This document shows positions 33,353-40,193 of a stretch of DNA of 40,193 nucleotides, piece by piece (positions within the stretch are counted from its first letter, which is position 1; each line of letters opens with the position of its first letter). Under the pieces are notes generated by a model. The model worked only from the letters and a program-made list of their open reading frames with translations, was not told the DNA's origin and searched no databases. A program made the position numbers and the translations under genes. Origin of the DNA: CAYFUR01 sp964346275 (GTDB lineage Bacteria; Sumerlaeota; Sumerlaeia; SLMS01); NCBI GenBank assembly GCA_964346275.1, contig CAYFUR010000023.1:1-40193 (forward strand), in the 5' to 3' direction.

Positions 33353-33976
33353 TCACGTCTTTGGGTTCCCTCTCGCGCCGGACATCTCTTCTTCCAATTC
33401 TTGGACGGTTTTTCCACTGAGGACAGATTCGGGCTCCGTATTCACGGGACTGCGGCGCGCGTCGGCCTTATCGTCTTTCATTTTCTTCAGGAGCCATTGC
33501 TTTTTGTTTTTCCCTTTGCCGGTATGAATCAGGACGTATCCACCCTGAAGTTTTTTGCCTTCGAGCCAGACCTCCACGTGCCCTTCTTCAATGGATTCCG
33601 CCATCGACAATGCATTCTCCTTCTCCTCCATCAAATTGCGATAATGCCCGGTGTCCCAGACAATGACTGTTCCCGCACCATATTCGCCCTCGGGGATCCG
33701 GCCCTCGAAATGATGATAATCGAGTGGATGGCCTTCGACCATGAGGGCGAGGCGCTTTTCTTTCGGATCGGTGGAGGGGCCTTTCGGAACGGCCCAGGAA
33801 ACGAGCACTCCGCCCACTTCCAGGCGAAAATCGAAGTGCATGCTCGAGGCCCGATGCTGCTGAATGACGAAAATCGGTCTGACTGTCCCCGAGGTCTTCT
33901 TCTTTGCCTTAGGCTCCGGGGAACGCTCCAGGTTCCGTTTTCTTTGGTATTCTTCTAAGCTCGGCTTCGAGGCCAT
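33353..33976 (-). CDS. LigD-type 3'-phosphoesterase domain protein
   Basis: A 207-residue free-standing 3'-phosphoesterase, the end-cleaning module of bacterial LigD that removes 3'-phosphates and ribonucleotides. ATG 33976 has AGGA seven bases upstream; the upstream open part (to 34063) is not family-like. The metal site is read from FVIQQHRASSMHFDFRLEVGGVLVSWAVPKGPS (His, His, Asp, Arg of the H-x-D-x-R core), followed by HPLDYHHFEGRIPEGEYGAGTVIVWDTG, and VEVWLEGKKLQGGYVLIHTGKGKNKKQWLLKKMKD. The N-terminal 30 residues and the C-terminal tail (from ~185) are charged linkers, like those that join it to other LigD domains. It is first in a minus-strand pair with the polymerase gene. Confidence 0.94.
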   Translation of the reverse strand: MASKPSLEEYQRKRNLERSPEPKAKKKTSGTVRPIFVIQQHRASSMHFDFRLEVGGVLVSWAVPKGPSTDPKEKRLALMVEGHPLDYHHFEGRIPEGEYGAGTVIVWDTGHYRNLMEEKENALSMAESIEEGHVEVWLEGKKLQGGYVLIHTGKGKNKKQWLLKKMKDDKADARRSPVNTEPESVLSGKTVQELEEEMSGARGNPKT

Positions 33977-34128
33977 TTTCCGATCCTTTTTTTGTTCGGC
34001 ATTCTCAGGCTGGCTGAGATGCAAGAGACAGTCCGGGGCACTTCTGGGCGTGGTGGCGGGCACTTGTCTTGCGCTTGCGCGCCGAGATCCCGAGAGTCTT
34101 GGAAAATCCCTGGAAAAGGATGTTAGCC

Positions 34129-35064
34129 GTGATCGTTACTCTGACGATGAATCCAACCGTTGATGTGAGCGCGAAGGTGAATAGCGTTTCGGCGAACAAG
34201 AAGCTTCGTTGCCATTCGATCCGTTACGATCCCGGGGGAGGAGGGGTGAATGTGGCGCGAGCCGTGAAGAAGCTCGGTGGCGATGCCCTGGCGGTGCTGG
34301 CCTGTGGAGGAGCCTTGGGAGCCATGGTCTGTTCTTTTCTCAAGGAAGAGGCGGTCCCTCACGAGGTCGTATCTATACAAAACGAGATTCGGCAGGGATG
34401 GACCATTGATGAAGAGTCGACGGACCAGCAATATCGCTTTGCCATGCCGGGGCCAGAATTGTCCGAAAACGAGTGGCAAAGCGTGTTGGATTACATCAAA
34501 TCGATGAAGGAAAAGCCCGCTTTTCTGGTGGCAAGCGGCAGCCTTCCTCCTGGCGTTCCGGATGATTTTTACGGCCGCCTGGCACGGGTTTGCCGCGAGC
34601 AGAATATTCGCGTGATGGTGGATACGTCTGGTGCGCCGCTTCAGTATGCGGCGGATGAGGGAGTGGATCTTTTGAAGCCGAATCTGCGCGAACTGGAGAC
34701 TTTGGCGGGTCGGGAATTGCGGGATGAGGAAGCCCAGGAGGAAGCGGCTCGCGAATTGATTTCTAAAGGAAAGACACCCGTGGTGGTGCTTTCCCTGGGC
34801 GCGGGCGGTGTCTTGATCCTGAGCAGTGATACCTGCCAGCGCATGCGTTCTCCAACGGTGGCCGTGAAAAGCCGGGTTGGCGCGGGTGACAGCACGGTTG
34901 GGGGAATTGTCCTGGCGCTGGATCGCGGGGAAGGCCTGGTGGAAGCCGTGCGCTTTGGCGTTGCCGCCGGCACGGCGTGTGTCATGACTCCGGGAACGGA
35001 ACTGTGCCGCCGGGAAGATACGGAGCGTATCTATCGAAAGATGCGCGAGAACCCCGCATCCTGA
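34129..35064 (+). CDS. PfkB-family phosphofructokinase-like sugar kinase
   Basis: A 311-residue ribokinase-like kinase of the 1-phosphofructokinase/6-phosphofructokinase-2/tagatose-6-phosphate kinase branch. GTG 34129 is chosen: the product then starts VIVTLTMNPTVDVS like the family, with AAGGA eight bases upstream; an ATG at 34120 would have almost no spacing. Motifs: YDPGGGGVNVARAVKKLGGDALAVL (substrate loop), VASGSLPPGVPDDFYGRLA, LLKPNLRELETLAGREL (N-x-x-E magnesium site), VVLSLGAGGVLI and SRVGAGDSTVGG with the catalytic Asp254. Phosphorylated fructose or tagatose is the likely substrate; which one is not decidable. The phosphatidyltransferase gene follows after 11 bases. Confidence 0.93.
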   Translation: MIVTLTMNPTVDVSAKVNSVSANKKLRCHSIRYDPGGGGVNVARAVKKLGGDALAVLACGGALGAMVCSFLKEEAVPHEVVSIQNEIRQGWTIDEESTDQQYRFAMPGPELSENEWQSVLDYIKSMKEKPAFLVASGSLPPGVPDDFYGRLARVCREQNIRVMVDTSGAPLQYAADEGVDLLKPNLRELETLAGRELRDEEAQEEAARELISKGKTPVVVLSLGAGGVLILSSDTCQRMRSPTVAVKSRVGAGDSTVGGIVLALDRGEGLVEAVRFGVAAGTACVMTPGTELCRREDTERIYRKMRENPAS

Positions 35065-35075
35065 GGAGTCGCGCG

Positions 35076-35648
35076 TTGAATTACGAGCAATTGCCACCGA
35101 GCAGGCGGAGATGGAGCCGCCTGCGTTGGGCGATCCCGACGTCGCTTTCGGCGGTGCGGCTGGTTCTGGCGATTGCATTCCCTTTTCTCGGAAACGGTGC
35201 GCGAATCGCCGCGGTCATTCTCGGAGCGCTCAGTGATGGCCTGGACGGATTTGCCGCGCGGCAGTTGCGGAGCGTCACGTGGTGGGGCGGCTTTTTCGAC
35301 GGATTGTTGGATAAGCTGTTCAGCTTTACCGTTCTGGCGACCTTTGTTCACGAAGGGAAGATGAGCGTGCTGGCCGTGTTGATTCTGCTTTCGCGAGACC
35401 TGGCGGTGGCGGGGATCCTTGCGAATATTGCGGAAAGAGGGATTTGGTCGGACCTCAAGCGGCTCAAGGCCCGGCTGGCGGGCAAGCTGGCAACGGTGAC
35501 GCTCTTCGGGTTGTTCCTGGCCGTGCTTGCGCTCTCGCCCGGGCACTGGCTGCGGGAGGGGTTTTACATTGTGACAGCGGTGCTGAGCTTGCTCGCGGCC
35601 GCCGATTATATACGCCAGGCAAGGAGGGTGGTCAGGCAGCGAGGTTAG
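35076..35648 (+). CDS. CDP-alcohol phosphatidyltransferase family membrane protein
   Basis: A 190-residue polytopic membrane enzyme. TTG 35076 is chosen because GAGGAG lies seven bases upstream and the frame's earlier part overlaps the kinase. The full catalytic signature D-x2-DG-x2-AR-x8-G-x3-D-x3-D is present in SDGLDGFAARQLRSVTWWGGFFDGLLDKLF (about residues 53-82), so it should transfer a phosphatidyl group from CDP-diacylglycerol to an alcohol such as glycerol-3-phosphate, inositol-phosphate or a phospholipid. Four to five helices flank this site; the length fits PgsA-like members. It sits behind a sugar kinase and converges on GH65 (four bases between stops). Confidence 0.9.
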   Translation: MNYEQLPPSRRRWSRLRWAIPTSLSAVRLVLAIAFPFLGNGARIAAVILGALSDGLDGFAARQLRSVTWWGGFFDGLLDKLFSFTVLATFVHEGKMSVLAVLILLSRDLAVAGILANIAERGIWSDLKRLKARLAGKLATVTLFGLFLAVLALSPGHWLREGFYIVTAVLSLLAAADYIRQARRVVRQRG

Positions 35649-35652
35649 CCAA

Positions 35653-38076
35653 TTATTCTTTCCCATCCGTTTCCAGATCGAATATGGCTTCGTCCCCCTC
35701 GCCGAAGTCCTGCACAGACCCACGGAAGCCGATGCGGATCGGATTTTCGGAGGAGCGAAGGCTGCGAATTCGAAGCTTTTCCTGATCCAGATGGATTTCC
35801 AGCGAATGGCCGCGATAGCGAATCCGGACACACAATTTGGTGAGTTCTGGCGGGGGATAGGAGTTGAACATGAGCATATCTTCACGGATTTCCATGCCTG
35901 TATAGCAGCGCTGCATCAGGTCGACCGTGCCCGACATCGCCCCGAGGTGGATTCCTTCCGGCGTCGTGCCTCCCTGGATATCATCGAGGTCGCTCTCGAG
36001 AGCATTGCGGAACAATTCCCAGGAATGCTCGCGTTCTGAACGCGCCAGGACCCAGGAATGAACGACGTTGCTGAGGGTTGAGCCGTGTGAGGTGCGCTTC
36101 GCATAGTAATCGATATTGCGGGGAATCATCCCGGGTTTCAGCTCATAGCCGAGCCGCTCGAAGATCTGCTGGAGTTCTTCCGTTGAGAAAAGAAAGAACA
36201 GCATGAGGACGTCGGCCTGCTTGGAGGCTTTATAACGGTTTGGCGTGTCGTTCTCCGCTTCCAGAATCCGGTCGAGGCGCTGGATATCGCCGTATTTCTT
36301 CTGATAACCCTTCCAATCAAATTCCTCGAGGTCTTCGTAACCTTCGAATTGGCTGATGATTCCATCCTCGTGGAAGGGGATCTTGATCTTGCGGCTGATC
36401 GTTTCCCATTCAGCGATTTCTTCCGGTGCGATTTCGAGCTTTTCGATGAGGCGTTCGCGGCGGTCTTCCGGGAGAGTATAAAGAATCTGCTGGGCGCGAT
36501 CTAAAATCCAGGCGGCCATGACATTTGTATAGGCGTTGTTGTTCAGCCCTCCCGTTTCGGCTTCGGGATAGGCTTCGTGATATTCGTCGGGCCCCATGAC
36601 CCCGAGGATTTCATAGCGATCAATTCTTGGATTGAACGCGGCGATGCTGGCCCAGAAGCGGGCGATTTCGAGGAACATCTCCGCGCCATAGAGTTGAAGA
36701 AATTCCGAATCGCACGTCACTTGGTCGTATTGCCAGATGTTATAGGCGACGGCGGCATTAATGTGGCGCTGGCGGTGGGAATTGTCGGGAATCCACCGGC
36801 CCGATTTCGGATTCAGGTGAAGCTCCTGGGACTCTTCCCGGCCGGAACTTCCGCTTTGCCAGGGATACATGGCGCCGCGATAGCCTTCCCGCCGAGCCAG
36901 AATTCGCGCCGCGTCAAGGCGTCTATATCGATATTTCAGCAGGGCACGCGTGATTTCAGGAATCCGGAAATTGAGGATTGGAAAGATGAAGAGTTCGTCC
37001 CAGAAAATGTGGCCGCGGTAAGCCTCGCCATGCCATCCGCGGGGAGGGACGCCGACGTCGAGGTCCATGGTATTGGGCGAGACGGTCTGGAGCAGGTGGA
37101 AGATGTGGAGGCGGAGAACCATGGAAGTGCGCTCGCCCTGATCGGGGCCGCGCTGGTCCAGTTCCAGATCGAAGGCTTCCCAGAGGTGCTTCCAGGCGGT
37201 CTGGTGGCTTTTCAAGAGGGATTCAAAATTGGGAGCGTGGAGAATGGCGCCTTTTGCCGCGAGCCCGCATTCGGGAATGGCTTTGTTTTTCGATGTGTAG
37301 AGGGAAGCGGTTTTTTCCAGCCGGAGCGTGCTGCCCTCGTTGACTTCGATGGTGAAATCCCGGCCGATGTGGCCTGGCTTATCCACGTGGTTTTGCGCAG
37401 GGACCAGAATTTCATCATCGATAAAGACACGGGTTCGAGCGGCTGTGGCCACCTCGAGACGGGATTGGCTCGTGCGCATTTTCAGGTAGATGGATTCGTC
37501 GTCAAAATGCTCGGATTCGACTGGATGGAGATGATAGCTATTCAAAGAGCGATAGCGGGCGACTCCATTATTGGTGATGGTTCCGTCGATCGCCGTGCGG
37601 ATATCAATTCTTCCGCCCCAGTTGAGCGGACGAATTGCGGTCTCTTCGGCGGCCAGGTGCGGCTTATCCATATGAACGATCCGGCGAGAGCGGAATTCCG
37701 TTTCCCGGCCTTCATGATCGCGAAAATGCATTTCACGCAAGAGGATGCCGTGAAGCAGATCCAGGCGCAGGAGATAGCGGATCATTTCCACGTCTTCCGG
37801 TTCATACCACTCGCCGCCTTCCGGGCGAAACTTGAGCGGCAACCAGTTCGGCATGTTCACCAGGTCTTCGTTTTCAATCATTCGCCCGGCGACCTCGGTT
37901 TTCAGCCGGTTGTAACCCCCGGCCAGGTAGGTGCCCGGATAATGGATTCCATCGTCATCGGTTTCCGCGCAGGCACCGCGAGTGCAGAAGTATCCGTTGC
38001 CCAGGACGCAGAGCGCTTCCCGGAGTTTTTCGTTTTCCGGTTCGAATCCTTGGAATTCCAGTGTCCAGGCTGTCAT
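35653..38076 (-). CDS. GH65 family disaccharide phosphorylase (trehalose/kojibiose/maltose type)
   Basis: An 807-residue glycoside hydrolase family 65 enzyme, which phosphorolyses an alpha-glucosyl disaccharide to beta-glucose-1-phosphate and a sugar. It opens with LREALCVLGNGYFCTRGA and GTYLAGGYNRL, the GH65 N-terminal beta-sandwich; the (alpha/alpha)6 barrel has YRGHIFWDELFIFPILNF, GAMYPWQSGSSGRE, the general acid E498 in VMGPDEYHE, KASKQADVLMLFFLF and the phosphate loop RTSHGSTLSN, then GIHLGAMSGTVDLMQRCY. All catalytic parts look intact. Which disaccharide (trehalose, trehalose-6-phosphate, kojibiose, nigerose or maltose) cannot be read from motifs alone. Its start overlaps the stop of otsB (ATGA), tying it to trehalose metabolism. 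Confidence 0.95.
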   Translation of the reverse strand: MTAWTLEFQGFEPENEKLREALCVLGNGYFCTRGACAETDDDGIHYPGTYLAGGYNRLKTEVAGRMIENEDLVNMPNWLPLKFRPEGGEWYEPEDVEMIRYLLRLDLLHGILLREMHFRDHEGRETEFRSRRIVHMDKPHLAAEETAIRPLNWGGRIDIRTAIDGTITNNGVARYRSLNSYHLHPVESEHFDDESIYLKMRTSQSRLEVATAARTRVFIDDEILVPAQNHVDKPGHIGRDFTIEVNEGSTLRLEKTASLYTSKNKAIPECGLAAKGAILHAPNFESLLKSHQTAWKHLWEAFDLELDQRGPDQGERTSMVLRLHIFHLLQTVSPNTMDLDVGVPPRGWHGEAYRGHIFWDELFIFPILNFRIPEITRALLKYRYRRLDAARILARREGYRGAMYPWQSGSSGREESQELHLNPKSGRWIPDNSHRQRHINAAVAYNIWQYDQVTCDSEFLQLYGAEMFLEIARFWASIAAFNPRIDRYEILGVMGPDEYHEAYPEAETGGLNNNAYTNVMAAWILDRAQQILYTLPEDRRERLIEKLEIAPEEIAEWETISRKIKIPFHEDGIISQFEGYEDLEEFDWKGYQKKYGDIQRLDRILEAENDTPNRYKASKQADVLMLFFLFSTEELQQIFERLGYELKPGMIPRNIDYYAKRTSHGSTLSNVVHSWVLARSEREHSWELFRNALESDLDDIQGGTTPEGIHLGAMSGTVDLMQRCYTGMEIREDMLMFNSYPPPELTKLCVRIRYRGHSLEIHLDQEKLRIRSLRSSENPIRIGFRGSVQDFGEGDEAIFDLETDGKE

Positions 38077-38888
38077 GCGTGTCCTCCAGAACCAAGTTGG
38101 ATGAGCATCGTGAGGAACTTCTCCACTTCGGACGTGTCTTCAAGGGCGTATTCCGCCTCTGTGGGGCGGGGTTCTATATCCCGGACAACAATACAGAGGC
38201 CGCGCCCGGAGAGTGCGCGAAAGGCATCCTCGTCGGTGAGATCATCTCCGATATACAAGGGAATCGTTTGGGTTTCTTCGAGACCGATTTCCCGGAGCAG
38301 GAAATTGACCGCGTGGCCTTTGTTCCATTCGATGTCGGGTTGGATTTGAAAAACTTTTTTCCCTTCGGAGAGACGCAGTTCCCCGTGCCCGCCGGTGATC
38401 TTCTGGACCTTGGCTTTCAATGTTTCATAGCGTTCGGGAGCCACCCGGCGATAGTGGATAGCGATGGAGAAGCGCTTTCTTTCAATCTGGGCGTTGGGGA
38501 TGTCACTCGTCTCGCTCAGCAGCTCCTTCTCCGTTTCGTCAAGAACGGGCAGGAATTCTGTTCCTTTCTCACTCTGAATGCCGCTATTGCGCGGTCCTGC
38601 GATATCGAAACCGTGGCTGCCCGCGTAATAGAGATTGTCGAGGCCGACGCGCTTTTCGACATCCTCGCGGTCGCGCCCGCTGATGACCGCAACCTTGTAT
38701 ATATCGGCCAGCCCTTTGACCGCCTGGCGCATTTGATCTGAAAGCACGGCGTCCTCAGGCTTTTCCACGATAGGGGTGAGGGTTCCATCGTAATCCAGAA
38801 AGACCGCCAGGCGGCGTTTTCCGATCCGGGTTTGCAAGTCCCTCGCTCTATCCAGGGCGGATGGCAGATGCTCTGTTGAAATGCTCAT
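38073..38888 (-). CDS. otsB: Trehalose-6-phosphate phosphatase
   Basis: A 271-residue HAD-superfamily phosphatase of the OtsB type. Motif I is AVFLDYDGTLTPIVEKPEDA (Asp32 and Asp34), motif II VAVISGRDREDVEKRVGLDNLYYAGSHGFDI (Ser plus the GSHG turn typical of trehalose-phosphatases), the cap has RKRFSIAIHYRRV, and motifs III/IV are IEWNKGHAVNFLL and LYIGDDLTDEDAF. Length and all four motifs fit, so removal of phosphate from trehalose-6-phosphate is the natural reading. The OtsA synthase is not in the window, so T6P must be made elsewhere or the substrate differs. It lies 12 bases after pgmB-like and overlaps the GH65 start by four bases. Confidence 0.95.
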   Translation of the reverse strand: MSISTEHLPSALDRARDLQTRIGKRRLAVFLDYDGTLTPIVEKPEDAVLSDQMRQAVKGLADIYKVAVISGRDREDVEKRVGLDNLYYAGSHGFDIAGPRNSGIQSEKGTEFLPVLDETEKELLSETSDIPNAQIERKRFSIAIHYRRVAPERYETLKAKVQKITGGHGELRLSEGKKVFQIQPDIEWNKGHAVNFLLREIGLEETQTIPLYIGDDLTDEDAFRALSGRGLCIVVRDIEPRPTEAEYALEDTSEVEKFLTMLIQLGSGGHA

Positions 38889-38900
38889 GAAAAACCTTTC

Positions 38901-39650
38901 TCAGAGTTCTCCAAGATCTTTGATCACAAAGTCGGCGTATTGGGCAAGATGGTTTGCCCTCCCGGTGCGATCAACGCCAATGACCAGGCCAAAGCCCCCC
39001 TCGCGCCCCGCGCGCACGCCCGGCACCGCGTCTTCGACAACAACGCTTTTTTCTGGCGAAGCGCCCACCCGGCGGCTGGCTTCAACAAAGACATCGGGAG
39101 CTGGCTTCCCACGGATGCCGAGTTCGCGCTGCACGACTCCGTCGACGCGTGCGTCGAACAGGCCGAGGGCGCCGGCCACTTGCAATACCGCTTTGCAGTT
39201 CCGGCTGGCCGAGATGATGGCGGTCTTGATCTCACGATCTCTCAGAAAATGGATGAAGTCGATGGTGGTCTGATAGACATCGACGCCGTCGGTTTCCAAG
39301 ACTTCCCGAAAGTTCTCATTTTTCCGATTGCCGAGGCCACAGATAGTTTCCCTCTCCGGGGAGTCGCTCGGATCTCCCTCCGGGAGGTGGATACCGCGCG
39401 ATTGGAGAAAGTTTCTGACGCCATCATAGCGCGGCACGCCGTCGACGTATTCCGGATAATCCGTTCTTACGTCGAAGGGTCGGAAATCCTCGTCCTCCCG
39501 TTCAGCGCGTTGCTGGAGGTATCGGTCAAACATGCGTTTCCAAGCCTGCGCATGGACGCGGGCGGTCTGGGTGACGACACCGTCGAGATCAAAGATCACT
39601 GCATCGAAGCGTTCGGCGATTTGATAGCGAGAGAGTTTCTGTTTTCCCAT
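38901..39650 (-). CDS. Beta-phosphoglucomutase-like HAD protein
   Basis: A 249-residue HAD protein. Motif I is AVIFDLDGVVTQTARVHAQAWKRMF (Asp21, Asp23), the cap holds a long insert with YVDGVPRYDGVRNFLQSRGI and LPEGDPSDSPERETICGLGNRKNENF, followed by KTAIISASRNCKAVL (motif II), GIRGKPAPDVF (motif III Lys) and VVVEDAVPGVRAGREGGF (motif IV). The cap insert is a hallmark of the beta-phosphoglucomutase-like proteins that accompany or are fused to GH65. It should interconvert beta-glucose-1-phosphate and glucose-6-phosphate, the next step after GH65. GGAG eight bases before ATG 39650 lies inside the end of the PEP synthase gene; only three bases separate them. Confidence 0.92.
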   Translation of the reverse strand: MGKQKLSRYQIAERFDAVIFDLDGVVTQTARVHAQAWKRMFDRYLQQRAEREDEDFRPFDVRTDYPEYVDGVPRYDGVRNFLQSRGIHLPEGDPSDSPERETICGLGNRKNENFREVLETDGVDVYQTTIDFIHFLRDREIKTAIISASRNCKAVLQVAGALGLFDARVDGVVQRELGIRGKPAPDVFVEASRRVGASPEKSVVVEDAVPGVRAGREGGFGLVIGVDRTGRANHLAQYADFVIKDLGEL

Positions 39651-39653
39651 GTT

Positions 39654-40193
39654 TCAGGCTCCCTGGCTGGTAGAGCCGATCTGCTTTTCCAGTTTTGCGA
39701 CCTGATGAATGGTCGGGACGATGCTGTCGGGGTTGAGCGAAAGGGAATCGATGCCTTCGCGCACGAGGAATTCCGCAAAGTCGGGGTGGTCGCTGGGCCC
39801 CTGCCCGCAAATTCCGACTTTGACGCTTTTTTCATGGGCGGAGCGGATGACCTGGCTGATGGCGGCGAGGACGGCGTCGTTACGCTCGTCGAAGAGGTGG
39901 GAGAGTTGATCGGAGTCGCGGTCCACCCCGAGGACAAGCTGGGTCAAGTCGTTGCTGCCAATGGAAAAGCCGTCAAAGCGATCGGCGAACTCCCCGGCGA
40001 GGAAGACATTGGAGGGGATTTCGATCATCACGTAGACTTCGAGTCCTTCCTGGCCGCGAACGAGGCCATAATCCGCCATGGTCTGGAGGACGCGGTCCGC
40101 TTCCTCCGGGGTGCGGCAGAAGGGCACCATGACAACGACATTCCGGAAACCGAGATGCTCGCGCGCTCTCTTGATCGCCTGGCATTCGAGGGC
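39654..40193 (-). CDS. ppsA: Phosphoenolpyruvate synthase, C-terminal part (5' partial)
   Basis: The frame is open from the window edge: about 179 C-terminal residues of a PEP-utilising TIM-barrel enzyme. It begins ALECQAIKRAREHLGFRNVVVMVPFCRTPEEA, typical of PEP synthase (pyruvate, water dikinase), then GLEVYVMIEIPSNVFLAGEFADRFDGFSIGSNDLTQLVLGVDRDS and VGICGQGPSDHPDFAEFLVREGIDSLSLNPDSI, with the catalytic Cys in ICGQGPS. The 'E(C/M)xAIKxxREHLGxxNVxVMVPFCRT' segment separates it from PPDK and from Enzyme I. It makes PEP from pyruvate and ATP in gluconeogenesis. It is upstream of pgmB-like in the same operon, with three bases between stop and start. Confidence 0.93.
   Translation of the reverse strand, partial: ALECQAIKRAREHLGFRNVVVMVPFCRTPEEADRVLQTMADYGLVRGQEGLEVYVMIEIPSNVFLAGEFADRFDGFSIGSNDLTQLVLGVDRDSDQLSHLFDERNDAVLAAISQVIRSAHEKSVKVGICGQGPSDHPDFAEFLVREGIDSLSLNPDSIVPTIHQVAKLEKQIGSTSQGA

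Noticed and set aside
36577..38349. Long plus-strand frame opposite GH65
   Set aside because: No family pattern, no ribosome-binding site, and GH65 is fully supported on the other strand.

Overview
This window is a GC-rich, gene-dense chromosomal segment from a Gram-negative-type (diderm) bacterium. The evidence for a bacterium is the Shine-Dalgarno motifs, ATGA/GTGA stop-start overlaps and bacterial protein families; the evidence for an outer membrane is the LptF/LptG-type lipopolysaccharide-export permease. Three runs of exactly 100 N (23125-23224, 24484-24583, 32583-32682) mark scaffold joins, so this is a draft or metagenome-derived assembly. The mix of genes (UroD-like enzyme, very large carboxypeptidase-regulatory-like repeat protein, histone-tail DksA, animal-type transketolase, split LigD) suggests a poorly cultured phylum, but the phylum cannot be fixed from this window. 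I see no tRNA, rRNA, CRISPR array, insertion sequence or prophage.

Layout. 1-3.4 kb: the end of an unknown gene, a small minus-strand operon (DUF309, an unknown protein, a DUF4870 membrane protein), then a DUF368/PopT-type membrane protein and a cupin-fold sugar epimerase-like protein. 3.7-7.7 kb: a 1304-residue membrane-anchored protein made of about 13 beta-sandwich repeats. 7.7-10.3 kb (minus): ArsC/Spx-like protein, a strong intrinsic terminator, then lptF overlapping purC. 10.8-16.3 kb (plus): purine nucleoside phosphorylase, ileS, an unusual DksA-like protein with a long Lys/Ala tail, and a HAD protein lacking a normal phosphatase motif I. 16.4-21.0 kb (plus): HEAT-like protein, two multi-pass membrane proteins including a GT39-like glycosyltransferase, a cysteine-cluster protein and a zinc alcohol/polyol dehydrogenase.

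21.0-27 kb: UroD-like enzyme and msrA (minus), then a two-component pair interrupted by gaps (GAF-PAS sensor kinase; NarL-type regulator), and PTS Enzyme I (minus). 27.3-32.6 kb: CBS protein, phosphoribosyltransferase, an orphan DNA methyltransferase (minus), transketolase and a DUF72 protein cut by a gap. 32.7-34 kb (minus): LigD polymerase and LigD 3'-phosphoesterase as separate genes, part of a non-homologous end-joining system. 34.1-35.6 kb: PfkB kinase and CDP-alcohol phosphatidyltransferase. 35.7-40.2 kb (minus): PEP synthase, beta-phosphoglucomutase-like HAD, trehalose-6-phosphate phosphatase and GH65 phosphorylase in one tight operon.

The most coherent system is the last one. Its three sugar genes have the same order as the domains that I recall being fused in mycobacterial OtsB1; together with PEP synthase they suggest a route linking trehalose or a related disaccharide to glucose-6-phosphate and gluconeogenesis. 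The most unusual single protein is the DksA-like one at 14442-15539.
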